From an uncultured Candidatus Melainabacteria bacterium (GTDB lineage Bacteria; Cyanobacteriota; Vampirovibrionia; Gastranaerophilales; Gastranaerophilaceae), in NCBI GenBank assembly GCA_937898445.1, contig CALEJY010000108.1, forward strand, positions 1 through 5,872: a DNA stretch of 5,872 nt, in the 5' to 3' direction. Position numbers and translations under genes: made by a program. Under the pieces are notes generated by a model. It was not told the DNA's origin, made no database searches, and was given only the letters and a program-made list of their open reading frames with translations. Each line of letters begins with the position of its first letter. Positions within the stretch are counted from its first letter, which is position 1. Below are positions 1 through 5,134 of the stretch, one piece after another.

Positions 1-61
1 AAAGCAAGTCAGTCCCTTCAATAAGAACCGTATCTGAATTCTTCCAAGCAACTGCCCACCA
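1..61 (-). other. Open reading frame continuing past a stop, cut by window edge
   Basis: These bases directly follow the TAA stop (64-62) of the small secreted protein. Read in the same frame, they stay open to the edge and encode Trp-Trp-Ala-Val-Ala-Trp followed by KNSDTVLIEGTDLL. The codons start mostly with purines and often end in T, as in real genes. G+C here is 27 of 60, clearly higher than in the flanking genes. An alternative is a new gene starting at an ATG at 69-67 in another frame (MINGGQLLGRIQ...), which is also open to the edge but has less coding-like codons. It could be the rest of an interrupted secreted protein, the start of the next gene, or non-coding. The window cannot decide. 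Confidence 0.3.
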
Positions 62-199
62 TTAATCATACGCATCCTCATATTCCATATAATAACAAAT
101 TCCTACTGAATTACTTTTAAAAGTAGTGGCATAAGTACCTGCATAAATAGAAGTACTAAATCCAATTAAAGCTATTAAAATAAATAATAATTTCTTCAT
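62..199 (-). CDS. Small secreted protein with signal peptide (45 aa), possibly truncated
   Basis: A 45-residue protein starting MKKLLFILIALIGFSTSIYA, a textbook Sec signal peptide: two lysines, a hydrophobic core, and an Ala at residue 20 as the likely cleavage site. The mature part would be only about 25 residues, Tyr-rich and ending in an acidic segment (YMEYEDAYD), with one Cys. The ATG at 199-197 is chosen because it overlaps the stop of the upstream gene by one base (TAATG). The frame is open further upstream to 265, but that extension only covers the end of the neighbouring gene and would bury the signal peptide. It is the last of four tiny membrane or secreted proteins. Function unknown. 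Because the frame resumes directly after the stop, it may be the front half of a longer broken protein. Confidence 0.6.
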   Translation of the reverse strand: MKKLLFILIALIGFSTSIYAGTYATTFKSNSVGICYYMEYEDAYD

Positions 200-384
200 T
201 AACTTATAACTGATATTAATATTAATTGACAAATTACACCGATTAAAAATCCTATTCCTGACCACTTAAGATATTCTGAACTATCTTTTACATTATTTTT
301 ATTAATAAAATATAGAATAATACCTATAATAGGAAATAAGAAAGATAAAACTTTCTCCAATGTACTTACTTGATTTTCTTTCAT
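199..384 (-). CDS. Small protein with two predicted membrane helices (61 aa)
   Basis: Hypothetical protein of 61 residues. A short polar N-terminus (MKENQVSTLEKV) is followed by a first hydrophobic segment at about residues 13-29 (LSFLFPIIGIILYFI), a charged loop (NKNNVKDSSEYLK), and a second segment at about residues 41-60 (GIGFLIGVICQLILISVI). This predicts a helical hairpin in the inner membrane. It starts 2 bases after the stop of the 51-residue membrane protein upstream, and its TAA overlaps the ATG of the secreted protein downstream, so it is embedded in the operon. Two-helix hairpins of this size include class II holin-like, exclusion and toxin proteins as well as many of no known role. 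I do not recognise the family. Confidence 0.6.
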   Translation of the reverse strand: MKENQVSTLEKVLSFLFPIIGIILYFINKNNVKDSSEYLKWSGIGFLIGVICQLILISVIS

Positions 385-386
385 AA

Positions 387-542
387 TTAATAAGCTAAGG
401 AGTTTTGAATTGTTTTAAATACCTCATCTAATACTTTAAATCTAGAATATATATCTCCAAAACACATTATCATTCCTACTATAAACAATGTGAGTACTAA
501 TAACCAGATAAAAACTATATTTTTAAATTTTTTATTATCCAT
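387..542 (-). CDS. Very small single-helix membrane protein (51 aa)
   Basis: A 51-residue reading frame with an ATG at 542-540 and a TAA at 389-387. It begins MDNKKFKN, then has one strong transmembrane segment at about residues 9-28 (IVFIWLLVLTLFIVGMIMCF), then an amphipathic, mixed-charge tail (DIYSRFKVLDEVFKTIQNSL). It fills exactly the gap between two other small genes, 9 bases after the upstream stop and 2 bases before the downstream start, with a lysine-rich N-terminus ahead of the helix. That tiling is the main argument that it is real despite its size. It is probably an inner-membrane protein with the tail either cytoplasmic or periplasmic. Function unknown. Confidence 0.6.
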   Translation of the reverse strand: MDNKKFKNIVFIWLLVLTLFIVGMIMCFGDIYSRFKVLDEVFKTIQNSLAY

Positions 543-551
543 AACTAATAA

Positions 552-764
552 TTAATGCCACAGTAGTATACTATCTTCTTTCACAGTATTTGTCGTAGAT
601 TGTATTTTGTTATCTTTTACAATATCGGCTTTTTCTTCTTTACATACAGATTTAGATATTTTCATTAATACTTGATTAATATTACCAATATTAAGAGTCA
701 TATTAATAAACATTATAATAAGAGCAATCTGAATACTTCCAGCAATAAACCAAAGAACTATCAT
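552..764 (-). CDS. Small N-terminally anchored membrane protein (70 aa)
   Basis: Hypothetical protein of 70 residues. Residues 2-24 (VLWFIAGSIQIALIIMFINM) form one hydrophobic helix at the extreme N-terminus. The rest is a polar, Lys/Asp/Glu-rich tail with one Cys and a Trp-His end. The start is well supported because its ATG overlaps the ThyX stop as ATGA (764-761), a usual sign of translational coupling. One N-terminal anchor with a soluble charged tail is the layout of inner-membrane spanins and of many phage membrane proteins. However, no lysis gene is nearby and the tail is short, so a spanin role is only a possibility. I do not recognise the family. Confidence 0.65.
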   Translation of the reverse strand: MIVLWFIAGSIQIALIIMFINMTLNIGNINQVLMKISKSVCKEEKADIVKDNKIQSTTNTVKEDSILLWH

Positions 765-1585
765 ACGTCTTTTATATTAAAATCAAATTTATTTGCAATC
801 AAATTGGCTATCTCGGCACATTCTGGGTGTACATTTTTAGCCCCCATATTAGAACTTCTAAGAAGTAATACATGTAACCAATCTATATTTAAACCCGTAT
901 ATATAACTCTTGTTGCGGTTTCTAAAGGTAATATTGCTCTAGCTTGTTCTGGTTTTAATCCAAGGTTTAACCAGTTCATATAATTAGTTTCGAGAAGACC
1001 TAAAGTAGAAACAAATTCTTTTTGTACATAATCCTTACACTTATAGTACCATTCTGGTTTTATAAAAGTAATCTCTCTATTAAATTTATCTTTACTAAAA
1101 TTACAGAATCTAGTAGATTGTTCACATATAACTAAAGAAACTGCATGCCTATTTAATTCTCTACTTACTCCTATAGAAGTAATGACTTCAAATGAACTAT
1201 ATTTAATTCCCTTATCATCATTAGTAATATATGGGAGCATTGTATTTATTTCTTTCTGATTAAAATTTTCATACAATACTCGTAGATTAGTAGCTACAAA
1301 TACCCTAGTTTTAGAACTAATAGTATAACTAAAATTATTATGCTTTAATATAGTTAGATAAGTATTATTAAAGTCCTTAGGAAAATCAAAATAAATAATA
1401 CCATGAGCTAGAGGACTCATGTGTCCTCTAGCTACTAATCCTTTAATAAATCCTTTATAGCTATCTTCAGTAATCTTATCTGTGGAATTATAGCATACTC
1501 TTCCAGCATATTCAGCCGCCTTCATAGCCCCTTCTAGAGTAAGTTCTTGATTAAGTTGCTTTACAGATTGATTTATTAATTTCAT
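761..1585 (-). CDS. thyX: Flavin-dependent thymidylate synthase (ThyX) with a divergent active-site motif
   Basis: A 274-residue cytosolic enzyme of the ThyX family, which makes dTMP from dUMP using methylene-tetrahydrofolate, FAD and NADPH. Family signatures in order: an N-terminal GHMSPLAHG (54-62, matching the usual H-x-S-x-x-x-H segment before a strand ending in FDF), the signature region SRELNRHAVSLVICEQSTRF (141-160), ARAILP (215-220), and a C-terminal N-x-x-W-x-H...LR...HPE segment (233-255). The signature is odd: the usual RHR-x7-S becomes RHA with one extra residue before the E-Q-S-T-R part, so the third Arg is missing and the spacing is shifted. It is somewhat longer than common ThyX proteins (about 210-250). 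The ATG overlaps the thioredoxin stop as ATGA, and its own stop overlaps the next gene the same way. Phages use such genes to support their own DNA synthesis. Family call firm; activity uncertain because of the motif. Confidence 0.92.
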   Translation of the reverse strand: MKLINQSVKQLNQELTLEGAMKAAEYAGRVCYNSTDKITEDSYKGFIKGLVARGHMSPLAHGIIYFDFPKDFNNTYLTILKHNNFSYTISSKTRVFVATNLRVLYENFNQKEINTMLPYITNDDKGIKYSSFEVITSIGVSRELNRHAVSLVICEQSTRFCNFSKDKFNREITFIKPEWYYKCKDYVQKEFVSTLGLLETNYMNWLNLGLKPEQARAILPLETATRVIYTGLNIDWLHVLLLRSSNMGAKNVHPECAEIANLIANKFDFNIKDV

Positions 1586-1839
1586 TGTTTCTTTAAATTA
1601 TCAATATAATCATTTATCTGATATGTTTTAGTAAATCCTGTCCAACGATGTATTTCTTTATCATTATCTAATAGAACAATAACTGGAATATTTCTTACAT
1701 GATATTTAGAAGCTAGATTATCGGTATCTTCATCAACATCTACTATTTGTAGTTCTACTTTAGGAGGATTCTTTTCAAATTCTGAATTTTGTATTTTACA
1801 AGGATTACACCAATCCGCACCAAATTTAATTAATTTCAT
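1582..1839 (-). CDS. Mini-thioredoxin with CNPC active site
   Basis: An 85-residue thioredoxin-fold protein, a dithiol-disulfide reductant in the cytosol. The redox centre is WCNPCK at residues 10-15, where Asn replaces the usual Gly of WCGPCK. The cis-proline loop is NIPVIVLL (50-57, Pro52), followed by a strand and the GFTKTYQINDYI helix that closes the fold. It is shorter than the usual ~105 residues because it starts directly at the strand leading to the active site, so the first strand and helix are missing. There is no signal peptide. Start and stop both overlap neighbours by 4 bases (ATGA at 1839-1836 and 1585-1582). Thioredoxins classically serve ribonucleotide reductase or phage DNA polymerase. 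Tight pairing with ThyX suggests nucleotide metabolism, but no partner is visible here. Confidence 0.9.
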   Translation of the reverse strand: MKLIKFGADWCNPCKIQNSEFEKNPPKVELQIVDVDEDTDNLASKYHVRNIPVIVLLDNDKEIHRWTGFTKTYQINDYIDNLKKQ

Positions 1840-2186
1840 TCTACTGTAATTGTATAGTCATCAATATCCCAATCTGATCCATCTATAAGAGCGTTCTTAT
1901 TATAGTGCTTAAATTCTTTTAAATCTTTTACTGAATCAAGAGACTTGGTAATTGTTTCAGATAATTCCGTAGGAAGATATATCTGATTACTTACTGCATC
2001 ATATAAATCACAAGAATAAAAATCAGGATTACCATCTTCATCTACAGTATAATCAGTAACTTCAATAGGTACTGATTTACTAATACATAAATCAATAACT
2101 ACATTAATTGTTTTCGGTTCGTTTACTTCTTGATTATAAGGTGCATTTGGATCAAATTCAGCACCCATAGGATAACCATTGTCCAT
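1836..2186 (-). CDS. Hypothetical acidic phage protein (116 aa)
   Basis: Not recognised as a named family. The 116-residue product is soluble and acidic, with no signal peptide or membrane segment. The N-terminus is Gly/Pro/Asn-rich and looks unstructured (MDNGYPMGAEFDPNAPYNQE). A likely beta core follows at residues 27-60 (TINVVIDLCISKSVPIEVTDY, an acidic turn, then DFYSCDLYDAV). A polar helix-rich part comes next and an Asp-rich end (DWDIDDYTI). The ATG at 2186 lies 2 bases after the stop of the upstream gene, and the stop overlaps the thioredoxin start as ATGA. Its place in front of thioredoxin and ThyX suggests co-expression with nucleotide metabolism, but its role is unknown. Confidence 0.7.
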   Translation of the reverse strand: MDNGYPMGAEFDPNAPYNQEVNEPKTINVVIDLCISKSVPIEVTDYTVDEDGNPDFYSCDLYDAVSNQIYLPTELSETITKSLDSVKDLKEFKHYNKNALIDGSDWDIDDYTITVE

Positions 2187-2188
2187 AA

Positions 2189-2449
2189 TTATTTTAATTT
2201 GATTAAAGTTTTCTTATTTTTATATTCTATTGATTCTATAATTTTATCTGTAGAATTTTCTATAAAGTTAGATATATTATCACCTACTTGCATAAATGGT
2301 CCGCTATCTGGATCTACTGCAATAATATTATTATCATTATCTAATATAGTTCTAAAATATAAACAATTTTCTAAACTATATAAATTATCTTCTATATACT
2401 TTAATAAATGTTCTGTATTATATCTTCCTTTAATAATAATATCTTTCAC
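2189..2449 (-). CDS. Hypothetical small protein, GTG start (86 aa)
   Basis: An 86-residue protein with no recognised family. It has a short beta start (MKDIIIKGRY), a helix (NTEHLLKYIEDNLYSLENC), then a strand region with an acidic turn and a conspicuous AVDPDSGPFMQVGD segment at about residues 44-57, and a Lys-rich end. No membrane segment. The start is GTG at 2449-2447, chosen because it overlaps the stop of the HNH-DUF3310 gene as GTGA, mirroring the ATGA junctions elsewhere in this operon. The next gene starts 2 bases after its stop. The order (DUF3310, this protein, acidic protein, thioredoxin, ThyX) may be functional, but nothing in the sequence gives a reaction. Confidence 0.65.
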   Translation of the reverse strand: MKDIIIKGRYNTEHLLKYIEDNLYSLENCLYFRTILDNDNNIIAVDPDSGPFMQVGDNISNFIENSTDKIIESIEYKNKKTLIKLK

Positions 2450-3207
2450 TGTTCTAGTTCTTTAATTCTATCATTAATATACCAAATAGCTTTCTTAAGA
2501 TCTTCTATTTCTTTAGCTTTATCAGGTACATCTTGCTCAGACTTATGGCCTGACCTAAGAATATACTTAATGGCACAAGCTATATCAAATGATAAGTCTT
2601 GTAAAATTATTGATAAATCTAAACCATAATTCTTTTTAAACCAAGTATAGGAATTAGGAATTTCTATTTTTTTACCTTCTATGTATTTATAACTCCATTT
2701 ATATCCATAAGCACTAATCCCCCTACCATTGCATACATTCCAAACATTACTATATGATTTACCTAAATACCTTTGTACTTCCTTAAATGAAGGAAACTCT
2801 TGTATAAACTCTCCATTTAATGAATATTGTAATATAGGACAACTTTTGTGTACTTGATTTCTAGAATTATAAGCTCTTCTTTTTAATCCTGTTCCATAAT
2901 TTACATTATATTTATGGGTACACCATTCAAGATTTCCTACTCTATTATCTGTTTTTATTTCATTTTTATGATTTACAATAGGTAAATTATTTGGATTAGG
3001 TATAAAAGCTTCGGCTACTAACCTATGTATTTTAACCATTTTATTTATCCCCAATTTAGATATTCGTATATGAACACATAAGTATCCTCTTTTATCCAGT
3101 TTAGGTTTCAATATATCTGATTTTCTATGTAATCTTCTAACTCTACCAAGAGTACTAACTTCTATTAAACCCTTGTATTTACTCAATGATTTCCATTGTT
3201 CTTGCAT
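2446..3207 (-). CDS. HNH homing endonuclease (NUMOD4-HNH-NUMOD1) fused to a DUF3310 domain
   Basis: A 253-residue fusion. Residues 4-45 are a NUMOD4 DNA-binding motif (QWKSLSKYKGLIEVSTLGRV). Residues 58-101 are an HNH nuclease of the HNH_3 type: HRLVAEAFIPNP, then VNHK (79-81 region) and NLEWCTHKYN, with the conserved His61, His80 and Asn residues present. Residues 124-172 are a NUMOD1 helix-turn-helix (QYSLNGEFIQEFPSFKEV to GYKWSY). Residues 185-253 are DUF3310 (SYTWFKKNYG, AIKYILRSGHK, EIEDLKKAIWYIND). The DUF3310 part lacks the family's N-terminal HPxHY, which its neighbour keeps. The ATG at 3207 lies 25 bases inside the upstream paralogue, and NUMOD4 begins at once, supporting that start. 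Probably a selfish endonuclease joined to a resident phage gene; both halves look intact. Whether DUF3310 still works is unknown. Confidence 0.88.
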   Translation of the reverse strand: MQEQWKSLSKYKGLIEVSTLGRVRRLHRKSDILKPKLDKRGYLCVHIRISKLGINKMVKIHRLVAEAFIPNPNNLPIVNHKNEIKTDNRVGNLEWCTHKYNVNYGTGLKRRAYNSRNQVHKSCPILQYSLNGEFIQEFPSFKEVQRYLGKSYSNVWNVCNGRGISAYGYKWSYKYIEGKKIEIPNSYTWFKKNYGLDLSIILQDLSFDIACAIKYILRSGHKSEQDVPDKAKEIEDLKKAIWYINDRIKELEQ

Positions 3208-3665
3208 AATTTATCTACCCTATTAATTTCCATTTTTAAATAATATTCAGCTTTATGCAAATCAGATAATATCTTCTCATAGTTACTAAAGTTATTATCA
3301 TTTTTATGCCCTAATCTTAGAATATATTTTAATATTTGTCCTAAATTGAAGTTCATGTGTCTTACTATATCAATTACCTCAATTCCACACTTATCTTTTA
3401 ACCATGTGTAATGTTTAGGATGATTAACATTGTCTATTGTAGCTGTAGTTTCACCCGATTTACTTACTATTGAATGTATATCTTCTGGATAAAATTCACA
3501 ACTGTCTACAAGTTGTCCAATGACTTCATCGAGTCCTTCTATTTTACAACCTGTATCTAAATTAATAATTGTATCTCTACCTTTTGTTTCTAAAATATTC
3601 CCCTTTTCAGCAAACTTTGAACCATAATAATAAAAAGGTTCCTCAGATATAAATTTATACAACAT
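3183..3665 (-). CDS. DUF3310 family protein, possible phage nucleotide kinase (160 aa)
   Basis: The C-terminal half (residues 79-150) is DUF3310: VNHPKHYTWLKDKCGIEVID, then NLGQILKYILRLGHK, then LHKAEYYLKMEI. To my knowledge this phage family includes T7 gp1.7, a dTMP/dGMP kinase, so a role in dNTP supply beside ThyX is reasonable but inferred. The first ~76 residues (MLYKFISEEPFYYYGSKFAE...) are a separate, unassigned beta-rich region. The usual RAG after KYILR is RLG here. The end runs 25 bases into the HNH-DUF3310 gene, and the last residues (CKNNGNH) are encoded by that gene's start region, so the tail may have been reshaped by the insertion. The start overlaps the GatB/YqeY-domain gene by 11 bases. 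The protein is soluble. Confidence 0.82.
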   Translation of the reverse strand: MLYKFISEEPFYYYGSKFAEKGNILETKGRDTIINLDTGCKIEGLDEVIGQLVDSCEFYPEDIHSIVSKSGETTATIDNVNHPKHYTWLKDKCGIEVIDIVRHMNFNLGQILKYILRLGHKNDNNFSNYEKILSDLHKAEYYLKMEINRVDKLCKNNGNH

Positions 3666-4116
3666 AAGATTTTACAATTTTAGCAATTAATTTACCATCG
3701 GCATTAGGATATTTATCTTTAATGGCTTTTATAGTTATTCCCATTTCCTTTTTTGGGATTGAACAATCAGCAGTAACACCATCACAATACCCATTTTTAG
3801 CACACCATAATATAATAGCAGAACATATCTCTGACTCTGATACAGGCTTAGGAAGCAACTTTTGTAGTATATGTAATTCAATTGTATAAGAAGAAACTAA
3901 ATCGTCTCTACCAGCGTCTGAGAAGCTTATAATTGCATCTTCTAATTTTTTACACATTTTACTCAACAGTTGTATCTCAACAGCTTCTGTATATTCTTTA
4001 GCATTTTTAGCAGTTTTTACTAATTGTATTTCTGCTTTTAAGTTTTGATAAGTTCGCAATGCATCTCTATCATTAGATTTCATTGCTTCCCTAATAAGTT
4101 TATTAATATCAATCAT
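3655..4116 (-). CDS. GatB/YqeY-domain protein (153 aa)
   Basis: Full-length match to the YqeY family, the tRNA-binding-like helical domain shared with the C-terminus of the GatB amidotransferase subunit. Recognisable blocks are the N-terminal helices (INKLIREAMKSNDRDALRTY), the K-x-E-I helix, the region around SDAGRDDLVSSYTIELHIL followed by LQKLLPKPVSESE, and the end MGITIKAIKDKYPNADGKLIAKIVKS, the most conserved part (D-G-K-L-x-x-K-I-V). Length is usual for free-standing YqeY (about 150). An unusual feature is a Cys-containing insert (WCAKNGYCDGVTADCSIPKKE, about residues 104-124) before the last block. Its stop and start overlap neighbours. The role of free-standing YqeY is not settled; in a phage it may act on tRNA or translation, but this is inference. 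Confidence 0.85.
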   Translation of the reverse strand: MIDINKLIREAMKSNDRDALRTYQNLKAEIQLVKTAKNAKEYTEAVEIQLLSKMCKKLEDAIISFSDAGRDDLVSSYTIELHILQKLLPKPVSESEICSAIILWCAKNGYCDGVTADCSIPKKEMGITIKAIKDKYPNADGKLIAKIVKSYVV

Positions 4117-4307
4117 CGTCTATGAGGTTTAGAATGATAATATCTTCCTGGAGGATCTAATGGATAAACCCTAGGAGGATGATGAATTGGTTTAGCTGGA
4201 ATATAATAATATGGTTGTGGATAATATCTTACAGTTATAGGTTCTTCTGTAAGTACTATATCACAACTACATAATCCAAGTAAACTTAATAATAATATTT
4301 TTTTCAT
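4113..4307 (-). CDS. Small lipoprotein with Pro/Tyr/His-rich tail (64 aa)
   Basis: A 64-residue lipoprotein precursor. MKKILLLSLLGLCSC gives a lysine-headed hydrophobic signal ending in a Leu-Cys-Ser-Cys lipobox, with Cys15 the lipidated residue. The mature part of 50 residues is dominated by Pro, Tyr, His and Arg (RYYPQPYYYIPAKPIHHPP, then YPLDPPGRYYHSKPHRR), basic at the end and likely extended. Gene ends overlap both neighbours (ATGA at 4307-4304 and 4116-4113). A lipobox of this form is common in Bacteroidota. A short Pro-rich phage lipoprotein recalls outer-membrane spanin subunits (lambda Rz1) and lipoproteins that block superinfection. With no lysis genes beside it, neither role can be assigned. 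Confidence 0.75.
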   Translation of the reverse strand: MKKILLLSLLGLCSCDIVLTEEPITVRYYPQPYYYIPAKPIHHPPRVYPLDPPGRYYHSKPHRR

Positions 4308-4546
4308 AATTCTACAGTATAATCATACACCCAATCTCCGCATTGTTCGCATTGCCCAAGATCTTTACAATAACCTACTATCTCACATAGATTACTCATA
4401 ATTTCTTGTAAGTCTGCGATATTATCTACCTTATCTAACATTTTATGAAGAATCTTTTTTATTTCCTCTTTAGAATAAGAATTATAATTTTTATTATCAA
4501 TTGTAATTCCTTCTGAAATGCAACCAGTACTATAAACTATTTTCAT
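4304..4546 (-). CDS. Small Cys-rich protein, possible zinc-binding C-terminus (80 aa)
   Basis: An 80-residue soluble protein of no recognised family. The first half is polar with two amphipathic helices (KEEIKKILHKMLDKVDNI and ADLQEIMSNLCEIV). The last 27 residues hold four cysteines at 54, 60, 66 and 69, ending in QCEQCGDWVYDYTVEL. The C-x2-C-G turn with a nearby aromatic strand resembles a zinc knuckle or half of a zinc ribbon. Another Cys is at residue 9. The start at 4546 has a partial Shine-Dalgarno-like AAGGT upstream, one of the few in the window. It begins 3 bases after the upstream stop and overlaps the lipoprotein start. Metal binding is inferred. Confidence 0.65.
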   Translation of the reverse strand: MKIVYSTGCISEGITIDNKNYNSYSKEEIKKILHKMLDKVDNIADLQEIMSNLCEIVGYCKDLGQCEQCGDWVYDYTVEL

Positions 4547-4549
4547 AAA

Positions 4550-4849
4550 TTACCTTATTGAATGCCAACCTTCTTCATCACAAGTATGAAATTCACAATA
4601 TAAATTAATTTGTTCTACTGATAAACAGGTCATATCAATATCACTTTTATCTGGTAATCCTTCATATAATTTATTCATTAATTCTTCTGGAAATATCCAT
4701 TTTGAATCAAAATAAAATTCTATTTCGTTATTATCTACCCACTCTCTAATTGAATTGATATTTGGATTATCAAAGAATTTACATACATAATCTAAATTCT
4801 TTTCATTATCAGAATATACTTTAAGTGTATTATTACAAACGTTAGCCAT
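4550..4849 (-). CDS. Api92/YubB-like ferredoxin-fold phage protein (99 aa)
   Basis: The N-terminus MANVCNNTLKVYSDNEKN matches the start typical of phage Api92/YubB-like (DUF1281) proteins, M-A-N-W-C-x-N-x-L-x-V followed by a helix. The middle FYFDSKWIFPEELMNKLYEGL corresponds to that family's segment in which an aromatic strand with a Trp precedes a helix beginning near a Pro. The end is EGWHSIR. It is near the short end of the family. These are predicted ferredoxin-like alpha/beta folds of unknown function, common in phages and plasmids. The ATG overlaps the metallophosphoesterase stop by 8 bases, and the next gene starts 3 bases after its stop. Family membership is judged from motif layout alone. 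Confidence 0.6.
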   Translation of the reverse strand: MANVCNNTLKVYSDNEKNLDYVCKFFDNPNINSIREWVDNNEIEFYFDSKWIFPEELMNKLYEGLPDKSDIDMTCLSVEQINLYCEFHTCDEEGWHSIR

Positions 4850-5134
4850 ATTTATTTATAATTTCTAATATTTGATTCCAAGATACTGGATAATAATTAT
4901 TATTATCTACTCCTACATCATATTGAGTAGGAAATAAATATTTTAATCTATCTTTATCTTTACCATGAGTATTTTCTTTATTACTATGTACATGTCCAAA
5001 TAATTGTATTGTATTATAATCTTTACCTCTATATGTTCCAGCATAACAAAGAAAAGGATAATGATTTAAATATACTTTTCTATTATCAATTTTAATTAAC
5101 AATTGATTGTATACCCCTTCAAATAAATCTAATA
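4842..5134 (-). CDS. Metallophosphoesterase, 3' exon only (C-terminal ~96 aa)
   Basis: The C-terminal part of a calcineurin-like phage metallophosphoesterase, a metal-dependent phosphatase or nuclease fold. It contains two metal-binding motifs: the single-His motif LNHYPFLCY (His at 5063-5061) and the G-H-x-H motif LFGHVHS (4997-4986). It ends with DVGVDNNNYYPVSW, which is also typical. The first motifs (D-x-H, G-D, G-N-H-D) are absent and must lie in a 5' exon beyond 5872. The frame stays open above the first possible start at 5102 (TTG) through LDLFEGVYNQLLIKI, which fits the family segment between G-N-H-D and N-H-Y-P, so no start is expected here. The exon begin at about 5134 is inferred from the group I intron end. 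Alone it cannot be a functional enzyme. Confidence 0.8.

Noticed and set aside
200..265. N-terminal extension of the small secreted protein
   Set aside because: It overlaps the two-helix membrane gene and would place 22 residues before a standard signal peptide; the ATG at 199 coincides with the upstream stop.
672..983. Plus-strand frame of 103 codons
   Set aside because: It lies opposite ThyX and the 70-residue membrane protein, both well supported; no plus-strand gene fits this one-directional operon.
2130..2629. Two plus-strand frames (2130-2465 and 2408-2629)
   Set aside because: They mirror minus-strand genes, including the clear DUF3310 region, and show no family features.
4866..4876. 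Bacteroidota-type -7 promoter-like TAATATTTG
   Set aside because: It is on the plus strand, where no gene is present, and such AT-rich matches are expected by chance.
5100..5102. TTG as start of the metallophosphoesterase
   Set aside because: The frame continues upstream with family-like residues to the intron border, and essential N-terminal motifs are missing, so this is an internal Leu codon.
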